This document shows positions 1 through 6,292 of a stretch of 7,157 nucleotides of DNA, piece after piece. Position 1 is the stretch's first letter. The number at the start of each line of letters is the position of its first letter. Source of the DNA: an uncultured Mycoplasmatota bacterium (GTDB lineage: Bacteria; Bacillota_I; Bacilli_A; RF39; UBA660); assembly GCA_900553435.1 (NCBI GenBank), contig USDC01000029.1, positions 1 to 7,157 on the forward strand, read 5' to 3'. Under the pieces are notes generated by a model. It did no database searches and was not told the origin of the DNA. It was given only the letters and a program-made list of their open reading frames with translations. Position numbers and translations under genes: made by a program.

Positions 1-2
1 TG

Positions 3-119
3 AGGAAAAACTATCAAAATACTACTACTATTTGTTTAAAAGGAAAAGGTCATTGTGAAGATGCACTGATTAATCCCGAAGAACATATTAAAACATTAAA
101 TAAAGTATTAAAAAAATAA
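3..119 (+). CDS. C-terminal tail of a probable alpha/beta hydrolase (5' end outside window)
   Basis: This open frame enters from the left edge and gives 38 residues before TAA. The other two forward frames stop earlier. The tail contains GKGHCEDALINPEEH followed by a leucine-spaced helix ending in KK. A glycine-glycine-His pattern, then a Pro-Glu-Glu about ten residues on, then an amphipathic terminal helix, is the usual C-terminus of alpha/beta hydrolases. The His (codon 51-53) would then be the catalytic histidine. The nucleophile and acid residues lie outside the window, so the enzyme class and substrate cannot be stated. A terminator follows 20 bases after the stop, so this gene is the last of its transcript. 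The reading frame is fairly secure; the family call is tentative. Confidence 0.5.
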   Translation, partial: RKNYQNTTTICLKGKGHCEDALINPEEHIKTLNKVLKK

Positions 120-139
120 ATTCAAATTACAATTTATAG

Positions 140-163
140 AGTAGATTTAAATCTACTTTTTTC
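140..163 (+). terminator. Rho-independent terminator after the hydrolase tail
   Basis: An 18-base perfect palindrome, AGTAGATTT/AAATCTACT (140-157), is followed directly by a run of T (157-162). The practical stem is 6-7 pairs with a small AU loop. It separates the upstream gene from rbgA. The stem is AT-rich, so termination may be incomplete. Confidence 0.75.
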
Positions 164-177
164 TTAGGGTGAAAACA

Positions 178-186
178 TGATATAAT
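178..186 (+). promoter_or_regulatory. Extended -10 promoter for rbgA
   Basis: TGATATAAT matches the extended -10 element TGnTATAAT exactly. A second, overlapping TATAAT lies at 186-191. No good -35 hexamer sits at the right distance, which fits an extended -10 promoter. The predicted start near 193 leaves a leader of about 20 bases containing the AAGGAG site at 201-206. Confidence 0.65.
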
Positions 187-214
187 ATAATAGATTTATG
201 AAGGAGTGACAAGT

Positions 215-1093
215 ATGAGCAAAAATAAAAATGAGGAGGTTTACAAAATCGGTATCAACTGGTATCCAGGACATATGGCAAAAACAAAACGTGAAATAAA
301 AGAAAGAATAAAACTAATTGATATAGTAATTGAAATAATAGATGCTAGAATACCAAAAAGCTCAAAAATAGTGGATACCGAGGAATATGTGAAAAACAAA
401 GAAAGAATTCTTGTATTTTCAAAGTATGATTTATGTGATAAAAAAATAACTGATAAATGGGCAAAGTATTATGAAAGTTTAGGATATAAAGTTTTAATGC
501 TTGATTTGACAAACAATAGTGATTATAAAGTTGTAATAAAAGAAATAGAAAATAAAATGATTTTTATTAATCAAAAAAGAAAAGAAAAAGGACTTCTTCC
601 TAAAAAAGCAAAAGTATTAGTAATAGGAGTACCAAATGTAGGAAAAAGTACTTTAATTAATAAACTTACTAACAAAAAAATTGCTCAAACTGGAAATAAA
701 CCTGGAGTTACAAAAGCACTTTCTTGGGTTAAAATAAATGAAAAAATAGATTTACTTGATTCTCCTGGAATACTTTGGCCTAAGTTTGAAAGTGAAATAC
801 AAGCCTTTAATTTAGCTTCAATGACAATTATAAAAGAAGAAATATTACCACTTGATGAAGTTGCAATATATATTTTAGATAAGTTAAATACTTTATATAA
901 AGAAAAGTTAAAAAAATTATATAACTTAGAAGATTTTTCTGTAGAAAATATTGAGGAAGCTTATAAAATTATCTCAGAATATAGACATATTAATTACAAA
1001 AATGGTGAGATAGATTATGATAAAATAAATAACTTGATTTATAATGATATAAAACTTGAAAAGCTAAAAGGCATAACATTTGACAATTTGTAA
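215..1093 (+). CDS. rbgA: Ribosome biogenesis GTPase RbgA (YlqF)
   Basis: RbgA is a cytoplasmic, circularly permuted GTPase that completes a late 50S assembly intermediate. The 292-residue protein has the family order: N-terminal WYPGHMAK (16-23), DARIP (43-47), the G4 position (69-72), G1 GVPNVGKS (138-145), G2 Thr166, G3 DSPG (182-185), then the LWPKFE segment and a helical C-terminal RNA-binding domain. His20 corresponds to the His needed for GTP hydrolysis in Bacillus subtilis RbgA. G4 reads SKYD, not NKxD, so the guanine-contacting Asn is Ser. Length is close to the 282 residues of the B. subtilis protein. ATG 215 is chosen because AAGGAG (201-206) stands 8 bases before it; an in-frame GTG at 206 overlaps that site. 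The gene has its own promoter, and the next promoter overlaps its 3' end. Confidence 0.96.
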   Translation: MSKNKNEEVYKIGINWYPGHMAKTKREIKERIKLIDIVIEIIDARIPKSSKIVDTEEYVKNKERILVFSKYDLCDKKITDKWAKYYESLGYKVLMLDLTNNSDYKVVIKEIENKMIFINQKRKEKGLLPKKAKVLVIGVPNVGKSTLINKLTNKKIAQTGNKPGVTKALSWVKINEKIDLLDSPGILWPKFESEIQAFNLASMTIIKEEILPLDEVAIYILDKLNTLYKEKLKKLYNLEDFSVENIEEAYKIISEYRHINYKNGEIDYDKINNLIYNDIKLEKLKGITFDNL

Positions 1094-1108
1094 CTTTTTT
1101 GGTAGAAT
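1080..1108 (+). promoter_or_regulatory. Strong sigma-A promoter for the unknown-unknown-rsmE-membrane protein unit
   Basis: A perfect -35 TTGACA (1080-1085) is followed after exactly 17 bases by -10 TAGAAT (1103-1108, 5 of 6). The -35 lies inside the last codons of rbgA. The predicted start is near 1115, giving a leader of about 24 bases with AAAGGGGG (1122-1129). No other promoter of this quality is seen before 4178, so it probably drives the next four genes. Confidence 0.85.
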
Positions 1109-1138
1109 ATACACCTGTTTTAAAGGGGGAAATTTATT

Positions 1139-2266
1139 ATGACAGAACGAAAAACTTATTCATATAGACATGTTAGGCCTGAGGATAAATATATAACAGT
1201 TTGTCCTAGAAGTAGAAAAGAAGATAAAGTTATTCTAGCTCCTGAATTTATTAGCATGCATGCAAGACGTTTTTCACCAGAAACAATAAACTTAATAGAA
1301 TTACTAGGTACTTTAGATGAAGAAAATATGAATATTTTAAAAGATTGTGAAATGACTGGAGTAATTCTTGATAGAGTTGTTTCATTTTATGATTGGGATA
1401 TTGGAAAAAGTACTAAATTATCTAAAGAAATATTAAATTACCTTGATTCTATGGGATATTCTAAGGAAAATGCAGGATTAAGAAATCGTAGTTTGGTAAA
1501 AGGACAAAATTATTTATTCTTATATAAAATCTTAAGAAGTTTTGGATATGATAACTATACTATTAATAAAGTTATTGAAGAAAATGTATATGTAATAATT
1601 GAAGAAGACTTTAGTTTGTTAAATAATAAAAAAAGTATAGATTATATTAGAAGTATGATCCCAGATACTGCTTCAAATGAAGAAATATTTAACTTTGTAG
1701 TAAACTATTCTAAACTAAATAAAATACTTAATACATTTAAAATAAAAGAAAATGAAGAACAAATTATTAAAGAACATATAAAAAATAATGGACTTGTTCA
1801 AAATTTTAGTGGAGAAGAAGAAAAAAATGCTAAATTTTTAAAGACTATTTCTAAATTGGGGGGGGTAAGTTTTACAAACTTACAACAAAATGTGGTTAAC
1901 AATTTAGATGTGCTACTTACAACTAGTTATACAAAACTATTTAACTATATGGCAATGTTTGAATATGGAAGATTAGACTATGAAGTATTAAATAGTAATT
2001 TGGGAGTTATTAGAGAATATGAAGCAGAGTTTCCAATTGAACTTTATAGATATGTGGAAAAATCACATGAAGAAAATCTTCCATTAAGGTCTCTAGAAAC
2101 TATAAATAGGATAAAAGATAATTATAGTTATGATGTACTTAAAAGAACATATCCAGTTGTTGTTGATAAAGAAAATGTTGTAACTAAAATAAGTAGAAAA
2201 TATAAAGACAAGTTAAATGCCCAAATAATGGAAAATAATTTTAGAAGACAAAGAAAAGAGGTGTAA
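1139..2266 (+). CDS. Uncharacterised 375-aa protein with a poly-G tract
   Basis: I do not recognise this protein. It is soluble, with no signal peptide or membrane segment. The N-terminus is basic and Tyr/Arg-rich (residues 5-30, including YSYRHVRPEDKYI). The rest looks largely alpha-helical with many Leu/Ile/Asn/Lys, and the C-terminus is strongly basic (RRQRKEV), which could suit nucleic-acid contact. No catalytic motif is evident. The start is supported by AAAGGGGG ending 9 bases before ATG. It is first in a unit with a strong promoter, and the next gene begins one base after its stop, so the two are probably translationally coupled and may act together. Codons 240-243 contain eight consecutive G (1858-1865), out of character here; losing or gaining one G truncates the protein to about 242 or 254 residues. 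Confidence 0.9.
   Translation: MTERKTYSYRHVRPEDKYITVCPRSRKEDKVILAPEFISMHARRFSPETINLIELLGTLDEENMNILKDCEMTGVILDRVVSFYDWDIGKSTKLSKEILNYLDSMGYSKENAGLRNRSLVKGQNYLFLYKILRSFGYDNYTINKVIEENVYVIIEEDFSLLNNKKSIDYIRSMIPDTASNEEIFNFVVNYSKLNKILNTFKIKENEEQIIKEHIKNNGLVQNFSGEEEKNAKFLKTISKLGGVSFTNLQQNVVNNLDVLLTTSYTKLFNYMAMFEYGRLDYEVLNSNLGVIREYEAEFPIELYRYVEKSHEENLPLRSLETINRIKDNYSYDVLKRTYPVVVDKENVVTKISRKYKDKLNAQIMENNFRRQRKEV
1858..1865 (+). repeat. G8 homopolymer inside the 375-aa gene
   Basis: Eight consecutive G lie within codons TTG GGG GGG GTA. This is the longest G run in the window; the next longest is five, in a ribosome binding site. With seven G the frame meets TAA at once. With nine G it meets TAA after about a dozen codons. 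Confidence 0.95.
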
Positions 2267-2267
2267 T

Positions 2268-2921
2268 ATGAGTGTAAGAGATTACTACGATGAAGAAACT
2301 TATGATGATTATGAAGATGATTATTTTGAACCTGAAGAAGAAACTATAAAAACAATTTCAAATAAAGAATTAGAAAATGCTTGTAAGAAGTTTAAAGTAC
2401 CATCAGAAGTATTTAAAGCATTAGCTTTGTATGATCCTAAGTTTTTTAATAAACATGGTGTAGTAGCACTTAAATATCATATTGTACTTCTTGATAGATT
2501 TGGTATGTTAGATGAGTTAATCGAAATTTGTGATGATAAAAATAATTTTGATGAAATTAGTGAAGCGTTGGATGTTTTTAGAATAACAACTAAGTTTTTA
2601 TATTCATATTTAACTTTTGTTAATGAATTAAAAAAATCAAATGGATTAGAGAAAATATATGATATAAAAGATATTAAGAATATAAAGACTAATTTAAAAA
2701 AACAAGCTGAAAAAATTAAAAAATACTCTAAAGAACATGAAAACTTAAGTGAAATAATAACTTTAGTTTCTGTAAATTATGATTCATTTAATTTTGAAGA
2801 TGAAGAAGAAATAAAAAAAGCATATCCATATGATAAAGACAAATTAAATTTTAGAACATATGTATATAATGATATTTGGGATAAGAAACACAGTGAAGAC
2901 TTTACAAGACGTAAGGCTTAG
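2268..2921 (+). CDS. Uncharacterised 217-aa protein with an acidic Tyr/Asp/Glu-rich N-terminus
   Basis: I do not recognise this protein. Residues 5-25 form an acidic, probably disordered tail rich in Asp, Glu and Tyr (for example YDDYEDDYFEPEEE). Residues 33-130 look like a compact helical region (KFKVPSEVFKALALYDPKF and following). A Lys-rich helix lies near 140-160, and the C-terminus is basic (TRRKA). There is no signal peptide, membrane segment or obvious active site. ATG lies one base after the upstream stop, and AGAGGTG sits within the last codons of that gene, so translation is coupled. The acidic tail next to a partner with basic ends suggests the two proteins may bind each other; this is inference only. 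rsmE follows after 35 bases of pyrimidine-rich DNA with no convincing terminator. Confidence 0.9.
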   Translation: MSVRDYYDEETYDDYEDDYFEPEEETIKTISNKELENACKKFKVPSEVFKALALYDPKFFNKHGVVALKYHIVLLDRFGMLDELIEICDDKNNFDEISEALDVFRITTKFLYSYLTFVNELKKSNGLEKIYDIKDIKNIKTNLKKQAEKIKKYSKEHENLSEIITLVSVNYDSFNFEDEEEIKKAYPYDKDKLNFRTYVYNDIWDKKHSEDFTRRKA

Positions 2922-2956
2922 CTTTTTGTTTCTTTTTTCATATAAGTAGGTGAAGT

Positions 2957-3670
2957 ATGCAAAGATATTTTAGTAATAAGAAAGAAAAAGACATAATTTA
3001 TATTAATGAAGAAGATATTCATCATTTAAAAAATGTAATGAGAAAAAAAGAAAATGACGAAATAGAAATTGTGTATAATGAAAAACTTTATATTGCATTA
3101 TTAAACAAAGATTATAAAACCGCTAGAGTAAAAGAAAAGAAAAAACAAGAAGATAACACTCTTAATGTTTCTTTGTTAGTTCCGATTTTAAATGAAGATA
3201 AAATGAGTTTTATTATTGAAAAATCCACTGAACTTGGAGTAAAAGAAATAACACCAATAAATTTAACAAGAAATAAATTTAAAATTAATAAAGAAAAAGA
3301 AAAAAAGAAATATTTAAGATGGCAAAAAATCGCAAAAGAGGCAAGTGAACAATCTAAAAGATTAACAATGCCTAAAATAAATGAAATAATAAATATAGAA
3401 GACATAATTCCAAAAAATGTAAATATTTTATGTTCGACTGACAACAAAAATGTAAAGAAATTAAATCAAGTGTTAAATAATATTAAAGATAATGATATAA
3501 TACAAGTAGTATTTGGACCAGAAGGTGGGTTTACTTCAAAAGAAGAAGAATATTTAGAAAATATTGGATTTATAAAAACAACTTTTGGAAGGCGAATACT
3601 TCGTACTGAAACAGTACCATTATTTATACTTAGTATATTAAATTATAAAGAGTTGGAAGTGAAAAAATGA
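2957..3670 (+). CDS. rsmE: 16S rRNA (uracil(1498)-N3)-methyltransferase RsmE
   Basis: RsmE is a SPOUT-fold enzyme that uses S-adenosylmethionine to methylate N3 of U1498 in helix 44 of 16S rRNA, acting on the 30S subunit. The 237-residue protein begins MQRYF with HHLKNVMR (22-29), the N-terminal PUA-like domain. The catalytic domain carries EKSTELGV (88-95), the EASEQSKR segment (128-135), the SAM-binding GPEGGF loop (187-192) and the knot motif GRRILRTETV (211-220), which usually ends in Ala and here ends in Val. Length is normal. AGGTGA stands a few bases before ATG 2957. The stop overlaps the next start as ATGA, so the membrane protein gene is coupled. In many Bacillota the order is dnaJ-prmA-rsmE-mtaB; here two unknown genes precede rsmE and the membrane protein gene separates it from mtaB. 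Confidence 0.96.
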   Translation: MQRYFSNKKEKDIIYINEEDIHHLKNVMRKKENDEIEIVYNEKLYIALLNKDYKTARVKEKKKQEDNTLNVSLLVPILNEDKMSFIIEKSTELGVKEITPINLTRNKFKINKEKEKKKYLRWQKIAKEASEQSKRLTMPKINEIINIEDIIPKNVNILCSTDNKNVKKLNQVLNNIKDNDIIQVVFGPEGGFTSKEEEYLENIGFIKTTFGRRILRTETVPLFILSILNYKELEVKK

Positions 3671-4152
3671 GTGTAAATGATTTTGTTAATACATATTTAA
3701 CACCTAGAAATATAATAATAATCTTAGTATTATTTTTAATATTTTTATCAACTATAATAATAGTTTTAATTTTAACGAGCTTAAAAGAAAGAAAAAATGA
3801 ACCAATTATAGATATAAAAGAAGAAAAAAAAGATTTTGATTTAAGAGATGTTACAAAAAATTTGGAGGAAAATATGAATAAAGAGAGAATTATGTCAACA
3901 ACAGAATACGAAAATGAACAAGAACAAAAGGCTATAATAAGTTATGATGAACTATTAAAAAAGGCTTCTAGTCTGACAATTAATTATGAAGATGAACCAG
4001 ATATAGATGGTATTAAAGTAAGAAAAGTAGAGGTTGAAAAAGGAAAACCTGGAAGCGCAGAAATACCTAAACCAAGAAACAAAAGTTTTTATTCATATGA
4101 AAGAGAAGAAGAATTTTTAAAAGCATTAAAACAATTTAGAGCCAATTTATAA
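3667..4152 (+). CDS. Small single-pass membrane protein between rsmE and mtaB
   Basis: The 161-residue protein has one clear hydrophobic segment at about residues 15-39, almost all Ile, Leu, Val and Phe, followed by KERK. The positive residues after the helix suggest an outside N-terminus and a cytoplasmic C-terminal domain of about 120 residues, charged and rich in Glu and Lys. The end (FYSYEREEEFLKALKQFR) looks like an amphipathic helix. I recognise no family. The start overlaps the rsmE stop (ATGA, 4 bases), so translation is coupled. A good internal site (GGAGG 3864-3868, then in-frame ATG 3874 at Met70) could yield a soluble form of 92 residues. The last codons and the stop form a terminator hairpin. 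The position where related bacteria often go straight from rsmE to mtaB makes it a local insertion or a lineage-specific gene. Confidence 0.88.
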   Translation: MSVNDFVNTYLTPRNIIIILVLFLIFLSTIIIVLILTSLKERKNEPIIDIKEEKKDFDLRDVTKNLEENMNKERIMSTTEYENEQEQKAIISYDELLKKASSLTINYEDEPDIDGIKVRKVEVEKGKPGSAEIPKPRNKSFYSYEREEEFLKALKQFRANL

Positions 4153-4164
4153 TTGGCTTTTTTT
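4141..4164 (+). terminator. Terminator wrapped around the stop codon, upstream of mtaB
   Basis: GCCAATT (4141-4147), loop TAT (4148-4150) and AATTGGC (4151-4157) form a perfect 7-pair stem, followed by seven T (4158-4164). The TAA stop of the membrane protein (4150-4152) lies in the loop and descending arm. The mtaB ribosome binding site begins immediately after the T run, so no promoter fits between the terminator and mtaB. Confidence 0.85.
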
Positions 4165-4177
4165 AAAGGAGTGACAT

Positions 4178-5443
4178 ATGAAAGCGACAGTAAAAAATTT
4201 AGGATGCAAAGTAAATGCATATGAGGCAGAGTTTGTAAGAAATTTACTTATAAAAAATGGTTATGAAATTGATGAAGACAATCCAGATATATATGTAGTA
4301 AACACTTGTACAGTAACTAATACTAGTGATAATAAAAGTAGAAAATTAATAAGAAAAATAAGAAGAGAAAACAAGAGTGCTGTTTTAGTTGTTATGGGTT
4401 GTGCTCTTGAAAATGCAAAAGAGGATTTAAGTAAGATAGATGCGGATATCATAATTGGAAATAAAGATAAAAGTAAAATAATAGAATATATAAATGAGTT
4501 TTTAAAAGAAAGAAAAAAAATAATAAAATTTTATGAAAATAAAGAAGAATTTGAAAACATGGAAATAGATAAATTTGAAACTAAAACAAGAGCTTTTGTA
4601 AAAATAGAAGATGGATGTAATAACTTTTGTAGTTACTGCATAATTCCTTATGTTAGAGGAAGAGTAAGAAGTAAGAGTGCTAGTAGTGTAATAGAAGAAA
4701 TTACTTCTCTTGTAAAAAATTCTCATAAAGAGATAGTACTTACTGGAATACATACTGGACAATATAATGATAACGGAATAACTCTTAGTGATTTAATAGA
4801 AAAGATATTAGAAATAAATGGTTTATATCGTTTAAGATTAAGTTCTATAGAAATTACTGAAATAGATGATAAATTATTAAAACTATTTAAAGAAAATAAA
4901 ATAATGGCTAATCATTTTCATATACCACTTCAAAGTGGGAGTGATAAAACATTAAAAGATATGAATAGAAAATATTCTACTAATTATTTTTTAGAAGTAG
5001 TAAAAAAACTAAGAGAAATAAATGAATTTGTATCGATTTCTACAGATTTAATAGTAGGTTTTTCAACAGAGACAGAAAATGATTTTATAAATTCTTATGA
5101 ATTTTGTAAAAGTATTAATTTCTCTAAAATACATGTTTTTCCATATTCAAAAAGAAATGGAACAAAAGCTGCTTCTTTAAAAAATATAGTAGATGATAAA
5201 ACAAAAAAAATGAGAACTAAGAAGATTTTAGAATTATCTGGGCTTTTAGAAAAACAATATTTAGAAAAAAATATAAATAGAAAAGAAAACATAATTATAG
5301 AAGAGAAAAAAGATAATTTTTATATTGGACATACTTCTAATTATATAAAAGTCTATATTGAAGAAGAATGCATTTTAAATAATGTTTATGAAATTACATT
5401 AACTTCTATTTACAAAGACGGAATGAAAGGAAAAATAAGTTAA
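4178..5443 (+). CDS. mtaB: tRNA t6A37 methylthiotransferase MtaB
   Basis: MtaB is a radical-SAM enzyme that adds a methylthio group to t6A37, giving ms2t6A37, mainly in tRNA-Lys(UUU). The opening LGCKVNAYE is the MtaB signature and separates it from MiaB and RimO. Three Cys in the N-terminal domain (10, 44, 75) would hold the auxiliary 4Fe-4S cluster. CNNFCSYC (147-154) is the radical-SAM CxxxCxxC motif, followed by IPYVRGRVRS (156-165). HIPLQSGSD (248-256) and DLIVGFSTETE (290-300, commonly GFPGE) complete the core. A TRAM-like RNA-binding region fills about 365-421. The 421-residue length is slightly short for the family. AAAGGAG (4165-4171) supports the start. A terminator directly precedes the gene, so transcription must arrive by read-through from the rsmE unit or from an unseen promoter inside the upstream gene. 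Confidence 0.96.
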   Translation: MKATVKNLGCKVNAYEAEFVRNLLIKNGYEIDEDNPDIYVVNTCTVTNTSDNKSRKLIRKIRRENKSAVLVVMGCALENAKEDLSKIDADIIIGNKDKSKIIEYINEFLKERKKIIKFYENKEEFENMEIDKFETKTRAFVKIEDGCNNFCSYCIIPYVRGRVRSKSASSVIEEITSLVKNSHKEIVLTGIHTGQYNDNGITLSDLIEKILEINGLYRLRLSSIEITEIDDKLLKLFKENKIMANHFHIPLQSGSDKTLKDMNRKYSTNYFLEVVKKLREINEFVSISTDLIVGFSTETENDFINSYEFCKSINFSKIHVFPYSKRNGTKAASLKNIVDDKTKKMRTKKILELSGLLEKQYLEKNINRKENIIIEEKKDNFYIGHTSNYIKVYIEEECILNNVYEITLTSIYKDGMKGKIS

Positions 5444-5459
5444 ATTTTACTTGTAAAAT
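5444..5459 (+). repeat. Perfect inverted repeat overlapping the -35 of the next promoter
   Basis: ATTTTAC-TT-GTAAAAT is a 16-base perfect palindrome starting right after the mtaB stop. It overlaps the -35 hexamer TTGTAA (5451-5456). No T run follows, so it is a poor terminator. An operator is possible but unproven, and the arms are nearly all A/T, so chance is a real alternative. Confidence 0.4.
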
Positions 5460-5479
5460 ACTTTACTTACCCTTATAAT
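5451..5479 (+). promoter_or_regulatory. Sigma-A promoter for the 250-aa gene
   Basis: TTGTAA (5451-5456, 4 of 6) and a perfect TATAAT (5474-5479) are separated by 17 bases. The predicted start is near 5486, just ahead of the AGGTGA ribosome binding site, so the leader would be under 20 bases. Confidence 0.7.
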
Positions 5480-5502
5480 TAACTTAAGAGTAGGTGAAGA
5501 AT

Positions 5503-6255
5503 ATGAAAAATAAAATGAGTTTAATAATAGATGTGGATAACGAACAAGTAACATATAGAAGTGAAATGCCTGAAATATTAAGAAAGTATTTTACTAATAT
5601 GGAAACCACAATAGAGACTATGATTGAACTTACTAATAACAAAGAATTTTATGATATAAAATGTGAATTTGAAAACAATAATTATGTATTTACTTTTATA
5701 GGTAATGATTTAATTGTGAGAATTTCTTCACCAGCTAAAAAGGAAACTCTTATTATTAAAGAAGAATTTTGTGAACTTAGAAATAAGGTGTATCATGAAT
5801 TTATTAAAAGATGTAATATAAAATATATTTTAAAAACAAAACCTTATAAAATGTATACAGAACACTATAAATTTTATGATGAAGAAAATTTAGTACTTGA
5901 TTTAACTATAGTTGATAAAAATATAAATATAGAAGAATTTTGTAAATTTTTAAGAAAAGAAAAAAATATGTTAAATAATAATTTTAATTTTAAAAACATA
6001 AAAAAATATTCCGATATTAATTTATTAAATATTATTGAAGCAAGAGATATTTATGGAAATATTGTTAAAAGTAATATAAAAGAATTTTTAAGTGTATATA
6101 ATGAAGCTAAAACATTTGATACAATTATAATGGAAGAAGATGACACAGTTTTAGAAGAACTTGATGAGATTGATGACTTAATGTATCAAACAGGAATTCT
6201 TTCATTATCGGAAATTAAACAAGCTTTAGAAGAAGAAGCACAAAACAATTCTTGA
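5503..6255 (+). CDS. Uncharacterised 250-aa soluble protein
   Basis: I do not recognise this protein. There is no signal peptide or membrane segment. Residues 1-80 alternate short strand-like stretches (MSLIIDVDNEQVTY, NNYVFTFIGNDLIVRI) with a helix, suggesting a mixed alpha/beta domain. The middle is Asn/Lys/Phe-rich. The last 50 residues are strongly acidic (MEEDDTVLEELDEIDDLM and EIKQALEEEAQ) and probably form helices or a flexible tail. No catalytic pattern stands out. ATG 5503 is preferred because AGGTGA (5492-5497) precedes it by 5 bases; an in-frame GTG at 5494 falls within that site. A later ATG at 5515 is possible. The gene appears to stand alone, with its own promoter and a new promoter overlapping its stop codon. 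Its stop TGA is followed at once by TAA. Confidence 0.88.
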   Translation: MKNKMSLIIDVDNEQVTYRSEMPEILRKYFTNMETTIETMIELTNNKEFYDIKCEFENNNYVFTFIGNDLIVRISSPAKKETLIIKEEFCELRNKVYHEFIKRCNIKYILKTKPYKMYTEHYKFYDEENLVLDLTIVDKNINIEEFCKFLRKEKNMLNNNFNFKNIKKYSDINLLNIIEARDIYGNIVKSNIKEFLSVYNEAKTFDTIIMEEDDTVLEELDEIDDLMYQTGILSLSEIKQALEEEAQNNS

Positions 6256-6280
6256 TAAAATTCATATAATGGAATATAAT
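6252..6280 (+). promoter_or_regulatory. Sigma-A promoter for the T-box-serS transcript
   Basis: TTGATA (6252-6257, 5 of 6) and a perfect TATAAT (6275-6280) are separated by exactly 17 bases. The -35 overlaps the stop codon of the preceding gene. The predicted start near 6287 falls a few bases before Stem I of the riboswitch, as expected for a T-box leader. Confidence 0.85.
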
Positions 6281-6292
6281 ATATTTAAAGCG

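Noticed and set aside
140..163. Second T-box or riboswitch suggested by ATCTACTTTTTT shared with the serS leader
   Set aside because: The shared 12 bases (151-162 and 6371-6382) are not accompanied by a Stem I or T-box motif; the first copy is simply the 3' arm of a terminator.
206..214. In-frame GTG start nine bases before the rbgA ATG
   Set aside because: The GTG lies within the AAGGAG ribosome binding site itself, so it cannot be used with that site; ATG 215 has ideal spacing.
1080..1100. Terminator at the end of rbgA (T6 at 1095-1100)
   Set aside because: The potential stem before it has only about three pairs; the T run is better explained as promoter spacer between TTGACA and TAGAAT.
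2898..2946. Terminator or new promoter between the 217-aa gene and rsmE
   Set aside because: The only stem has a bulge and weak pairs and the T runs are interrupted; TATAAG at 2941-2946 has no matching -35 and would start transcription inside the ribosome binding site.
3112..3447. Antisense open frame of 111 codons within rsmE
   Set aside because: It lies wholly inside a well-identified gene, is hydrophobic as expected from the reverse complement of A-rich codons, and has no convincing ribosome binding site. The same applies to minus-strand frames at 4261-4452, 4502-4762, 5095-5292 and 6952-7149.
3973..4007. Possible mtaB promoter inside the membrane protein gene (CTGACA ... TATAGA)
   Set aside because: The spacing is 23 bases, too long for a sigma-A promoter, and it lies upstream of the terminator.
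5494..5502. In-frame GTG start for the 250-aa protein
   Set aside because: It is part of the AGGTGA ribosome binding site; ATG 5503 fits that site.
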